This document shows positions 1-5,918 of a DNA stretch of 5,918 bases, one piece after another. Made by a program: the position numbers and the translations under genes. Position 1 is the stretch's first letter; every line of letters starts with the position of its first letter. The notes under the pieces were generated by a model. The model saw only the letters and a list, made by a program, of their open reading frames with translations, was not told the origin of the DNA and searched no databases. The DNA is from Cohaesibacteraceae bacterium (GTDB taxonomy: Bacteria; Pseudomonadota; Alphaproteobacteria; Rhizobiales; Cohaesibacteraceae): positions 1-5,918 of the forward strand of contig JAESRR010000022.1 of NCBI GenBank assembly GCA_016764535.1, given 5' to 3'.

Positions 1-1
1 A

Positions 2-523
2 ATGGCTGAAATTCCCCGGTATATGACTGAAGCCATGGAAACCGAGGAACAAATAAAAGCTCTGGCACACAAATTGTCAAAGGCTTCCGATGTTCTGTAT
101 CTGGGACGAAATACAAACTATCCGCTGGCTATGGAAGGCGCCCTGAAACTCAAGGAAATTTCCTATATTCACGCCGAGGGATACGCTGCAGGTGAACTCA
201 AACATGGGCCAATTGCATTGATTGATGAGACAATGCCGGTTGTTGTGCTCGCTCCCTATGATGCTATATTTGATAAAACACTTTCCAATTTGCAGGAAGT
301 TGCGGCTCGGGATGGGCGCATAATCCTTATTACAGACCAAAAGGGTGCTGATATAGCAGGCTCGGATGTTGATGATGTTATTATCATGCCAACGATGCTC
401 GCAACAATCGCGCCTTTGGCCTATGCGATCCCCATCCAGTTACTTGCATATCATACTGCCGTATTTATGGGCACGGATGTTGATCAACCAAGAAATCTGG
501 CGAAATCAGTTACGGTTGAGTGA
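2..523 (+). CDS. glmS: Glutamine--fructose-6-phosphate aminotransferase (isomerizing), C-terminal part
   Basis: This is the 3' end of glmS; the 5' part lies left of the window, and the first Met seen is internal. GlmS makes glucosamine-6-phosphate from fructose-6-phosphate and glutamine in the cytoplasm, the first step towards UDP-GlcNAc for peptidoglycan and lipopolysaccharide. The 173 residues visible cover the second SIS (sugar isomerase) domain. Diagnostic stretches are MEGALKLKEISYIHAEGYAA followed by GELKHGPIALID, and the C-terminal tail DVDQPRNLAKSVTVE, which is nearly invariant in the family and carries the lysine that takes part in sugar isomerization. The family is about 600 residues long, so roughly 430 residues are missing, including the glutaminase domain and first SIS domain. 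The stop is TGA at 521-523. The gene runs towards a convergent membrane-protein gene whose stop codon is 2 bp away. No frameshift or missing key residue is visible in this part. Confidence 0.97.
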   Translation: MAEIPRYMTEAMETEEQIKALAHKLSKASDVLYLGRNTNYPLAMEGALKLKEISYIHAEGYAAGELKHGPIALIDETMPVVVLAPYDAIFDKTLSNLQEVAARDGRIILITDQKGADIAGSDVDDVIIMPTMLATIAPLAYAIPIQLLAYHTAVFMGTDVDQPRNLAKSVTVE

Positions 524-525
524 TG

Positions 526-921
526 TTAATTTTCGGAAGGCGGCAGCGGTTTTGTGAGAACATAATATGCTGCCGCACCCATCATTGTAGCCACACCCAA
601 AGCTAACCAAACAGCCGGTTGCACAATAATGTAAAACACCACATATCCTATAGCCATGCCGCTACAGGCAATTTTTTTTGCTGATAATGAAATTGCGCCA
701 TGTTTGGTCCATTGTAATATTGGTGGACCAAAAACAGGGTGCTGAAGAAGTTTACGCTCCAGTTTTGGAGATGATCTGGCAAAACAGGCGACAGCCAATA
801 TTAAGAAAACAGTCGTAGGCAACAAGGGTAATATTACTCCAAGTATTCCAAAGCCACAAAATACAATGCCGGATGCGAAATATAGCCATTTTTTAATGGA
901 AGATAATTGACGCCTTGTCAT
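526..921 (-). CDS. DUF454 (YbaN-like) inner-membrane protein
   Basis: This 131-residue protein is small, hydrophobic and basic at its N-terminus. It matches the DUF454/YbaN family pattern as I know it: an N-terminal hydrophobic segment (about residues 13-46) holding the PLLPTT motif at 32-37, then ACFARSSP at 45-52, a short loop with HPVFGPPILQW at 61-71, and a second hydrophobic stretch at about 84-122 that could hold two helices. That predicts two to four membrane segments. The family's biochemical function is unknown to me, so none is assigned. The ATG at 921-919 is chosen because it gives the usual family length with the hydrophobic core close to the start; the upstream sequence has only a weak GAG as ribosome binding site. 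It is transcribed opposite to both neighbours, ends 2 bp from the glmS stop, and starts at a 196-bp spacer shared with the DUF502 gene. A hand count gives about 42% GC over 541-900, similar to the DUF502 gene, so composition does not point to recent transfer. Confidence 0.88.
   Translation of the reverse strand: MTRRQLSSIKKWLYFASGIVFCGFGILGVILPLLPTTVFLILAVACFARSSPKLERKLLQHPVFGPPILQWTKHGAISLSAKKIACSGMAIGYVVFYIIVQPAVWLALGVATMMGAAAYYVLTKPLPPSEN
540..576. other. GC-rich inverted repeat at the convergent glmS/DUF454 ends
   Basis: GCGGCAGC at 540-547 and GCTGCCGC at 569-576 are a perfect 8-bp inverted repeat around a 21-nt loop. The repeat begins 17 nt after the glmS stop and lies within the last codons of the DUF454 gene. 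It could form a stem near the 3' end of both transcripts, but neither strand has a T-run directly after it, so it is not a standard intrinsic terminator. It may be only a by-product of Pro/Ala-rich coding sequence. Confidence 0.4.
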
Positions 922-1117
922 AAAAATGTGCTCAATGCCGATGAGTGCCTTTAATTGGCTTGCCTGATCTCTTAAGTCATATAAGAGCTGATTGACAACA
1001 GTTGAACGGTCGACCGACTTTTAATGCCGTTTTTGGCGCGTCCTGTTAAATAGGACTAACCAGCGTGCTGGTAATATTGTTGCGTAGAAACCTGCGAGTT
1101 AAGGGATACTAAAATCG
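922..1117. promoter_or_regulatory. Divergent, palindrome-rich intergenic control region
   Basis: These 196 bp separate the start codons of the divergent DUF454 and DUF502 genes and should hold both promoters. I see no coding sequence or RNA gene in it. Four short palindromes are visible: CTCTTA-N7-TAAGAG at 969-987, CGGTCGACCG at 1007-1016, the 17-mer GTCCTGTTAAATAGGAC at 1040-1056 (one mismatched pair), and ACCAGCGTGCTGGT at 1059-1072. A perfect rightward -35 hexamer, TTGACA, is at 992-997, but nothing at normal spacing downstream resembles a good -10 (GACTTT at 1016-1021 is poor). For the leftward gene, TTCAAC (1007-1002) with TATATG (984-979), 17 bp apart, is a weak candidate. Promoter assignment is therefore uncertain, although a regulatory role follows from the gene arrangement. 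Confidence 0.5.
1101..1106 (+). promoter_or_regulatory. Ribosome binding site of the DUF502 gene
   Basis: AAGGGA lies 11 nt before the ATG at 1118, slightly farther than usual. It is the only purine-rich Shine-Dalgarno-like sequence near the two possible starts and supports ATG 1118 over the internal ATG at 1187, which has none. Confidence 0.5.
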
Positions 1118-1840
1118 ATGGTGAAGGGTGATGAACCAAAGGGAACCGTTCAGGACGAAGCTGTGCGAATTCGTCCTGGCACTCGAATGCGGAATTATTT
1201 CTTCACTGGTTTGGTTATTGCTGCTCCCGTAAGCATCACTATTTATCTGTCATGGTCATTTATTCAATGGGTGGATGGATGGGTTAAACCGCTTATTCCT
1301 CTGAAATATAATCCAGATACCTATTTGCCTTTCTCGGTCCCTGGGGTAGGCCTGATTATTTCGTTTATTGGCATAACGTTAATTGGGTTTCTTACAGCAA
1401 ATCTGGTTGGCAAAACGTTGCTCAGTTATGGTGAAGTCTTGCTGGGTCGCATGCCACTCGTACGAAATATTTACAGTGGCCTTAAACAAATATTTGAAAC
1501 GGTGCTGTCACAGCGCGGACAAAGCTTCAAAAAAGTTGGATTGATTGAATATCCACGGCAAGGGCTCTGGGCCATCGTGTTTGTTGCCACCAAAACTTCG
1601 GGAGAAGTCCTTGTACGCTCCGAACAGGACAGTCTGCTGAGTGTATTTCTCCCTACAACGCCAAATCCAACATCCGGGTTTTTACTTTTTGTTCCATCCA
1701 GCGAAATAAAAATACTGGATATGTCCGTGGAGGAAGCCGCCAAACTGGTCATCTCGGCTGGACTGGTAACACCCGATTATCAACAGAAAATCAAAAAACT
1801 TGCTGATGCGAAAATTCTTGCTGATTCAAATGCGGACTAG
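1118..1840 (+). CDS. DUF502 family membrane protein
   Basis: This 240-residue protein has the full DUF502 signature. After a hydrophilic N-terminus comes MRNYFFTGLVIAAPVSITIY (24-43), the first membrane segment, spanning about 26-50. A second segment (about 76-98) follows, then the conserved loop GRMPLVRNIYSGLKQIFETV (110-129), a soluble domain with VGLIEYPRQGLWAIVFV (140-156), and the hallmark PTTPNPTSGFLLFVP (179-193) with DMSVEEAAKLVISAG (201-215). Two helices and a C-terminal soluble domain are predicted. The family is widespread in bacteria and related to plant COV1-like proteins, but I know of no established biochemical activity and assign none. The ATG at 1118 has a plausible Shine-Dalgarno sequence; an ATG at codon 24 would remove the charged N-terminus just ahead of the first helix. 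The gene ends 16 bp from the convergent recG stop. A short lysine/alanine-rich tail repeats the residues LAD twice. Confidence 0.93.
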   Translation: MVKGDEPKGTVQDEAVRIRPGTRMRNYFFTGLVIAAPVSITIYLSWSFIQWVDGWVKPLIPLKYNPDTYLPFSVPGVGLIISFIGITLIGFLTANLVGKTLLSYGEVLLGRMPLVRNIYSGLKQIFETVLSQRGQSFKKVGLIEYPRQGLWAIVFVATKTSGEVLVRSEQDSLLSVFLPTTPNPTSGFLLFVPSSEIKILDMSVEEAAKLVISAGLVTPDYQQKIKKLADAKILADSNAD

Positions 1841-1856
1841 AAACGTAACTGACCGC

Positions 1857-3962
1857 TTATCCTGAGCGTAGCAAGCGAATGGCATCATCCCTGCCAAAAA
1901 GATAAAGCAAAACCCTTAGAGCCTTGCCTCGTTCTGATACAAGTTCGGGATCAGTTTCGATTATCAATCTCGCATCATCTCTTGCGACTTCGATGAGTTG
2001 TTTGTGGTGTTCAACGCGTGCCAATCTGAAACCCGGTGTGCCGGATTGCCTGGTTCCCAGAACGTCTCCTTCACCCCTGAGTTCAAGATCTTTTTCTGAA
2101 ATCTGAAATCCATCGTCTGTCTGGCGCATGATGTTCAGTCGCTCTTTCGCTATAAGGCCGAGCGGTTCCTTGAAAAGTAGCAAGCAGGAGGATGCAGCAT
2201 CACTGCGACCGACCCGGCCGCGGAGCTGATGCAATTGGGACAGACCAAATCGTTCAGCATGCTCAATAATCATGATAGTGGCATCCGGGACATCAACACC
2301 AACTTCAATAACAGTTGTTGCAACAAGGATTCGGGCTTTGCCATCCCGAAACCGTTGCATCACCGTGTCTTTTTCCGCCGGTTTCATCCTTCCATGCACC
2401 AGCTCAACCTGGTCCCCTAAAAGTTTCTGCAGCATATTATGCCGCTCTTGGGCAGATGTAAGGTCGCTTTCTTCGTTTTCTTCTACCAACGGACAAACCC
2501 AGTATGCCTTTGCACCGGAAGAAATTTGGGATTGCAGACGCGTCGCAACATCGTCAATCCGGTCCATAGACAGTGTACGTGTATCGATTGGTTGTCTGCC
2601 TGCCGGTTTTTCTGTTAAAACCGACACATCCATATCACCAAAATAGGACAGAACCAGAGTTCGGGGGATTGGAGTTGCTGTCATCACCAGCATATCTGTT
2701 TGCATGCCCTTTTCTGCCAGAGAAAGACGCTGATGAACGCCGAATCGATGTTGTTCATCGATAACTGCAAGACCCAGGTTTCTAAATAAAATCGTACTTT
2801 GAAAGAGCGCATGCGTTCCAATGACTATGTCAACTTCACCTGATGCTATGGCATTCTCGATTTCCTTGCGTGCTTTGCCCTTGTCTTTCCCTGTAAGAAC
2901 TGTGATGGACATCCCCACAGCATCTGCCAGAGGTTTTAAACTGGCAAAATGTTGCCTTGCTAACAATTCCGTCGGTGCCATCATGGATGCCTGATAGCCA
3001 CTCTCGACAATAGCTGCCATGGCAAACAGTGCAATTATGGTTTTACCAGATCCGACGTCACCTTGCACCAGACGAAGCATTCGCTCGGGTTTTTGAAGAT
3101 CTGTTTCTATCTCTGCGATCGCGACCTGTTGGCTTTGCGTGAGTGTGAATGGCAGGGCCGAACGAAGTCTGGTGGCAATTGTTCCATCAAATCGGTGAGC
3201 GATTCCTTTTCCTTTTCTCACCATCCGGCGCACAAGAGCAAGCGCCAGTTGCGAAGCCAGATATTCATCGTAAGCGAGACGGCGCCATGAAGCAGTTTCG
3301 GGATCAAAATCTGCCGGTTGTTCGGGGGTATGCAGAGAAACCAGGGCGGTTCTAAAAGCTGGAAAGGCCTGTTTTTCCAGCCAGGGGCCGTTTTGCCATT
3401 CTGGTAATACCGGAATCCGATCCAGCACTTGCGCCATGATTTTTTTCAGAATTTTACCCGAGATGCCTGCTGTGAGGGGATATACAGTCTCAACGAGAGG
3501 GTGGGTTTCGAATTCCTGCTCTGTCAGGATAAAATCCGGATGAACCATTTGCGCCCGGTTGTTGAACCATTCAACCCGTCCGCTAACAATACGAAGTTCA
3601 CCCTGGGGTAAACTGCGTTCGAGCCAGTTTCCGTGGACATGAAAGAACACAAGTTCGATGGTCCCGGTGTCGTCATGACAGATTACACGATATGGCAATG
3701 CCTTTTTGTGTCCGGGTGGGGGGAAGTGCTCCTCCACTATCAATCGCAGCGTTACAACCTCACCACTTGCCGCGCCCGATATTCCGGGTTGATGACGTCG
3801 ATCGATCACTGAAGCCGGTAAATGAAAGGCCAGATCCAGAAGGCGCGCGTCATCGTCCCCGGGAATGCCAAGAAGGCGGTTGAAGTGCTGAGTTGCCCGG
3901 GGGCCGATGCCCTTGAGATTTCCAAGGGTTGCAAATAGTGGTGTTAAACAATCTGGGCGCAT
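1857..3962 (-). CDS. recG: ATP-dependent DNA helicase RecG
   Basis: RecG is a cytoplasmic superfamily 2 translocase that remodels branched DNA: it regresses stalled forks and processes Holliday junctions, D-loops and R-loops. The 701-residue reading starts MRPDCLTPLFATLGNLKGIG, the usual RecG opening, and continues through the N-terminal wedge/OB domain (about 60-160). Helicase motifs follow in order: Walker A GDVGSGKT (301-308), Ia APTELLA (329-335), GTH (382-384), Walker B DEQH (402-405), motif III TATPIPRT (428-435), motif V IEVGVDVPDA (552-561) and motif VI QLRGRVGRS (579-587). The C-terminal TRG-type segment is TRQSGTPGFRLA (637-648). All catalytic residues are present and the length is normal. 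The frame stays open upstream to a TTG at 4019 (720 residues), but those 19 extra residues precede the usual family start and overlap the candidate sdhE promoter, so ATG 3962 is preferred despite its weak ribosome binding site. It is convergent with the DUF502 gene and divergent from sdhE-mfd. Confidence 0.96.
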   Translation of the reverse strand: MRPDCLTPLFATLGNLKGIGPRATQHFNRLLGIPGDDDARLLDLAFHLPASVIDRRHQPGISGAASGEVVTLRLIVEEHFPPPGHKKALPYRVICHDDTGTIELVFFHVHGNWLERSLPQGELRIVSGRVEWFNNRAQMVHPDFILTEQEFETHPLVETVYPLTAGISGKILKKIMAQVLDRIPVLPEWQNGPWLEKQAFPAFRTALVSLHTPEQPADFDPETASWRRLAYDEYLASQLALALVRRMVRKGKGIAHRFDGTIATRLRSALPFTLTQSQQVAIAEIETDLQKPERMLRLVQGDVGSGKTIIALFAMAAIVESGYQASMMAPTELLARQHFASLKPLADAVGMSITVLTGKDKGKARKEIENAIASGEVDIVIGTHALFQSTILFRNLGLAVIDEQHRFGVHQRLSLAEKGMQTDMLVMTATPIPRTLVLSYFGDMDVSVLTEKPAGRQPIDTRTLSMDRIDDVATRLQSQISSGAKAYWVCPLVEENEESDLTSAQERHNMLQKLLGDQVELVHGRMKPAEKDTVMQRFRDGKARILVATTVIEVGVDVPDATIMIIEHAERFGLSQLHQLRGRVGRSDAASSCLLLFKEPLGLIAKERLNIMRQTDDGFQISEKDLELRGEGDVLGTRQSGTPGFRLARVEHHKQLIEVARDDARLIIETDPELVSERGKALRVLLYLFGRDDAIRLLRSG

Positions 3963-4012
3963 GATTTCAGCTATCGCTCGATGAACAAGCTGCAACGATA
4001 CGGGATACCTGG

Positions 4013-4041
4013 CTGACAAGCTATACAGGGCAGAGTATACA
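4013..4041 (+). promoter_or_regulatory. Candidate sigma-70-type promoter for sdhE-mfd
   Basis: CTGACA at 4013-4018 (5 of 6 to TTGACA) and TATACA at 4036-4041 (4 of 6 to TATAAT) are separated by exactly 17 bp. Transcription would start near 4048 and give a leader of about 36 nt before sdhE. A second hexamer, CATAAT at 4064-4069, matches 5 of 6 but has no -35 partner and would leave almost no leader. This assignment rests on sequence pattern alone. Confidence 0.4.
4034..4039 (-). promoter_or_regulatory. Candidate -10 element for recG, opposed to the sdhE promoter
   Basis: Read leftward, 4039-4034 is TATACT (5 of 6 to TATAAT). It overlaps the rightward TATACA through the palindrome GTATAC at 4035-4040. 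Transcription would start near 4027, giving recG a leader of about 65 nt to ATG 3962. No good -35 hexamer is seen at 16-18 bp, so confidence is low. Confidence 0.22.
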
Positions 4042-4083
4042 CAACAGGAATCATCTCTGTTTTCATAATTTCAGGTACACGCA

Positions 4084-4380
4084 ATGTCGACGGGCAGCCG
4101 AAGGTCCAGTAATGGTCTTGAACCAAGACGAAAAAAGATCCTCATGCGTGCCTGGCATCGCGGAATCAAGGAGATGGATCTGATTCTTGGGCATTATGTG
4201 GACGCAAAAATTGATACAATGTCCCTAAGTGAACTTGATGATCTCGAGCAGTTAATGGACCAATCAGATCGATTGCTTGTCACTTGGTTTACCAATGAAA
4301 AACCGGTGGATACAGCATTTGATACTGTGGTTTATCGCAACATTCGCGCATTTCACCAGGCGCGTTCATTCGAATTCTAG
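4084..4380 (+). CDS. sdhE: Succinate dehydrogenase assembly factor SdhE (FAD assembly factor)
   Basis: This 98-residue protein belongs to the SdhE/Sdh5 (DUF339, YgfY) family, which helps attach FAD covalently to the flavoprotein subunit of succinate dehydrogenase (and fumarate reductase in some bacteria). The functional RGxxE motif is present as RGIKE at residues 26-30, inside AWHRGIKEMDLILGHYVDA. The rest fits the small helical family fold, with LSELDDLEQLMDQSDRLLV (48-66) and a TWFTNEKPVD segment (67-76) equivalent to the conserved W-x-x-x-x-x-P region. The basic N-terminal extension (about residues 1-20) is typical of alphaproteobacterial members as far as I recall. ATG 4084 is preceded by CAGG at a spacing of 8 nt; the next Met (residue 21) would leave too little before the RGxxE motif. 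The gene is first in a likely two-gene unit with mfd, which starts 8 nt after its stop. No sdh structural genes are in the window. Confidence 0.93.
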   Translation: MSTGSRRSSNGLEPRRKKILMRAWHRGIKEMDLILGHYVDAKIDTMSLSELDDLEQLMDQSDRLLVTWFTNEKPVDTAFDTVVYRNIRAFHQARSFEF

Positions 4381-4388
4381 ATGCGGAT

Positions 4389-5918
4389 ATGATGGATTTT
4401 TCACCAGTACTTGCCCCAGGGTCTTCCTCACTCATAACCGGAGTTCCGGATGGATTTGAAGCAAATCTGATCGTCACCCTGGCGAAGCAATTATTTAACA
4501 ACAGAACTGAAAACGCCGTCGGACCCGATCTTGTGTTTGTGGCGAGAGATGGCCAAAGACTTGCCGCTATTGAGCGGGCGATACCGTTTCATGGAAACGA
4601 CATCTCTGTACTGGCTTTGCCGGCATGGGATTGTCTGCCATATGATCGTGTGTCACCGGCAACCGAAATATCGGCAGCCAGGATGAATTCCCTGAGCCGT
4701 TTGATACAGGAAGGAAACAGTGACAATCCTGTTGTCTTGTTGGTTACAGTAAACGCAATATTACAAAAAATTCCATCCCGTACTTTCATGCGGGACCATG
4801 CCTTTTCCGCCAGACCGGGCAATCGAATTATTATGGACAATATTGTCCGTTGGCTGGAACATAACGGTTTCCTTCGAACCCCGACAGTTCGAGAAACCGG
4901 GGAATATGCTGTCCGTGGCGGGATTGTAGACTTGTTTGCTTCCGGATCTGAATATCCGGTGCGGCTGGATTTTTTTGGTGACACGCTTGAATCGATTCGA
5001 AGTTTTGATCCTGAAACACAGAGAACGGTGGGACAGTTACGAAATATTGATCTTGTACCCGCCAATGAAGTTATTCTAAACCAGGATACAATTGTCCGTT
5101 TTCGAAAAAATTATACATCTGCGCTGGGTGCCGCCGGGCCTGATGATTTGATGTATGCGGCCATCAGTGAGGGGCGCCGTTATCAGGGAATGGAGCACTG
5201 GCTTCCATTTTTTCATGAAGAGCTGGAAACCCTTTTCGATTATACGCCTGATGCGCATTTCCTTTTTGACCCATTGTTTCGTGATGCGATAAAAGAACGA
5301 CAGGTTCAAATACTTGATCATTATGGTGCACGAAAAGACGCACTCGGAATGAACCTTCGTGAAGCGGTGCCATATAAGCCTGTAGCATCCGATTTGCTAT
5401 ATCTGGGATCCCATGAATGGGCAGATACGGCTTTGGTTCGTACGCGAACTGAACTATCGGCATTTTCAGTTCCTCAGGATACCCGGGTCCAAATTGACAT
5501 TGCCGGAAAGCAGGGCCGAAATTTTGCCGCTGAACGGTCAGCAGGCAATGTCAATATTTTTGATGCTGTTATTGATCATCTTTCAAGTTTGCGAAAACAG
5601 GGTAAAAAACCTGGTATTGCATGCTGGAGCAAGGGCTCCCGGGACCGAATGATCAGCGTTCTGAAGGATCATGGGCTTGAACGGATTGTGCCTGTCGATA
5701 GCTGGGACGCATATTGCTCCATCAAAAATGGACAAACTGCGCTATTGGCAATCGAACTTGAAAAGGGTTTTGAAACGGAAGATCTTGCTGTGGTTTGTGA
5801 GCAGGATATTCTGGGAGACCGTCTGGTTCGGACGAGGCGCAAGTCCCGAAAAAATTCTGATTTCATTTCAGAAGCCACAAGTTTGTCTCTGGGTGATCTG
5901 GTTGTTCATATTGAGCAC
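4389..5918 (+). CDS. mfd: Transcription-repair coupling factor Mfd, N-terminal part
   Basis: The frame stays open from 4389 to the window edge, giving 510 of an expected 1150 or so residues. Mfd is a DNA translocase that dislodges RNA polymerase stalled at lesions and recruits UvrA. The visible part covers the UvrB-like N-terminal module: LPAWDCLPYDRVSP (77-90), the signature GEYAVRGGIVDLF (171-183), and VRLDFFGDTLESIRSFDPET (191-210). RYQGMEHWLPFF (264-275) and the later EQDILGDRLVRTR (471-483) also match the family. The last residues, LSLGDLVVHIEH (499-510), are the start of the CarD-like RNA-polymerase-interacting domain; the helicase motor, TRG motif and C-terminal regulatory domain lie beyond the window. 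The start is ATG ATG at 4389-4394, and either Met could be used. Only GCGGA lies upstream, very close to the ATG, so translation is probably coupled to sdhE. No internal stop or frameshift was found on translating the whole segment. Confidence 0.95.
   Translation, partial: MMDFSPVLAPGSSSLITGVPDGFEANLIVTLAKQLFNNRTENAVGPDLVFVARDGQRLAAIERAIPFHGNDISVLALPAWDCLPYDRVSPATEISAARMNSLSRLIQEGNSDNPVVLLVTVNAILQKIPSRTFMRDHAFSARPGNRIIMDNIVRWLEHNGFLRTPTVRETGEYAVRGGIVDLFASGSEYPVRLDFFGDTLESIRSFDPETQRTVGQLRNIDLVPANEVILNQDTIVRFRKNYTSALGAAGPDDLMYAAISEGRRYQGMEHWLPFFHEELETLFDYTPDAHFLFDPLFRDAIKERQVQILDHYGARKDALGMNLREAVPYKPVASDLLYLGSHEWADTALVRTRTELSAFSVPQDTRVQIDIAGKQGRNFAAERSAGNVNIFDAVIDHLSSLRKQGKKPGIACWSKGSRDRMISVLKDHGLERIVPVDSWDAYCSIKNGQTALLAIELEKGFETEDLAVVCEQDILGDRLVRTRRKSRKNSDFISEATSLSLGDLVVHIEH

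Noticed and set aside
77..340. 87-codon minus-strand open frame opposite glmS
   Set aside because: It is antisense to the highly conserved SIS domain and has no recognisable domain.
526..921. DUF454 gene as a recent horizontal acquisition on composition grounds
   Set aside because: Its hand-counted GC (about 42%) is like the adjacent DUF502 gene (about 40% in sampled lines), and no flanking repeats, integrase or transposase remnants are visible.
1799..1825. Direct repeat CTTGCTGAT (1799-1807 and 1817-1825)
   Set aside because: The copies are 18 nt apart, in frame, and encode the repeated residues LAD at the low-complexity DUF502 C-terminus; this is coding repetition rather than an attachment or regulatory site.
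2272..2646. 124-codon plus-strand open frame inside recG
   Set aside because: It lies wholly antisense to the conserved helicase domain of recG, its translation is serine/arginine-rich with no recognisable motif, and it has no support beyond being open.
4048..4052. GAATC (GANTC) site at the predicted sdhE transcription start, possibly a CcrM methylation signal
   Set aside because: GANTC motifs also occur inside coding sequence in this window, and one hit in about 120 bp is close to chance. It could matter but is not evidence alone.
3963..4083. SOS/LexA box for recG or mfd
   Set aside because: I looked for the alphaproteobacterial GTTC-N7-GTTC form and the CTGT-N8-ACAG form in the divergent spacer. 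GAAC at 3983-3986 has no partner at the right spacing, and ACAG/CTGT occur only in the wrong order.
4589..5065. 158-codon minus-strand open frame opposite mfd
   Set aside because: It overlaps the strongly conserved N-terminal module of Mfd on the other strand; its translation shows no family features, so it is a shadow of mfd.

Overview
The window looks like ordinary chromosome from an alphaproteobacterium with fairly low GC (hand counts give about 40-50% in sampled lines). The evidence is the gene set and order: the glmS 3' end, a DUF502 membrane protein gene, recG convergent to it, then sdhE and mfd divergent from recG. From memory, this neighbourhood recurs in many alphaproteobacteria. No mobile element, tRNA, rRNA, CRISPR array, phage gene or toxin-antitoxin pair is visible.

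Layout, left to right. Positions 2-523 hold the last 173 codons of glmS (glucosamine-6-phosphate synthase). Positions 526-921, on the minus strand, encode a small DUF454/YbaN-like inner-membrane protein whose stop codon lies 2 bp from the glmS stop. Positions 922-1117 are a non-coding divergent spacer rich in short palindromes. Positions 1118-1840 encode a DUF502 membrane protein. Positions 1857-3962, on the minus strand, encode the RecG branched-DNA helicase, converging on DUF502 across 16 bp. Positions 3963-4083 are a short divergent control region. Positions 4084-4380 encode SdhE, the FAD assembly factor for succinate dehydrogenase. From 4389 to the right edge runs the first 510 codons of mfd, the transcription-repair coupling factor, cut off by the window just as its RNA-polymerase-interacting domain begins.

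Functionally, the right part joins two DNA-repair genes: recG (fork and recombination intermediate remodelling) and mfd (removal of stalled RNA polymerase and recruitment of excision repair). The small respiratory-complex gene sdhE sits at the head of the mfd transcription unit. The left part contains cell-wall precursor synthesis (glmS) and two uncharacterised membrane proteins.

I did not find a convincing new biological system. The more interesting points are regulatory: a palindrome-rich divergent spacer, a GC-rich hairpin across the glmS/DUF454 convergent ends, overlapping opposed promoter candidates between recG and sdhE, and a three-codon ORF bridging sdhE and mfd.
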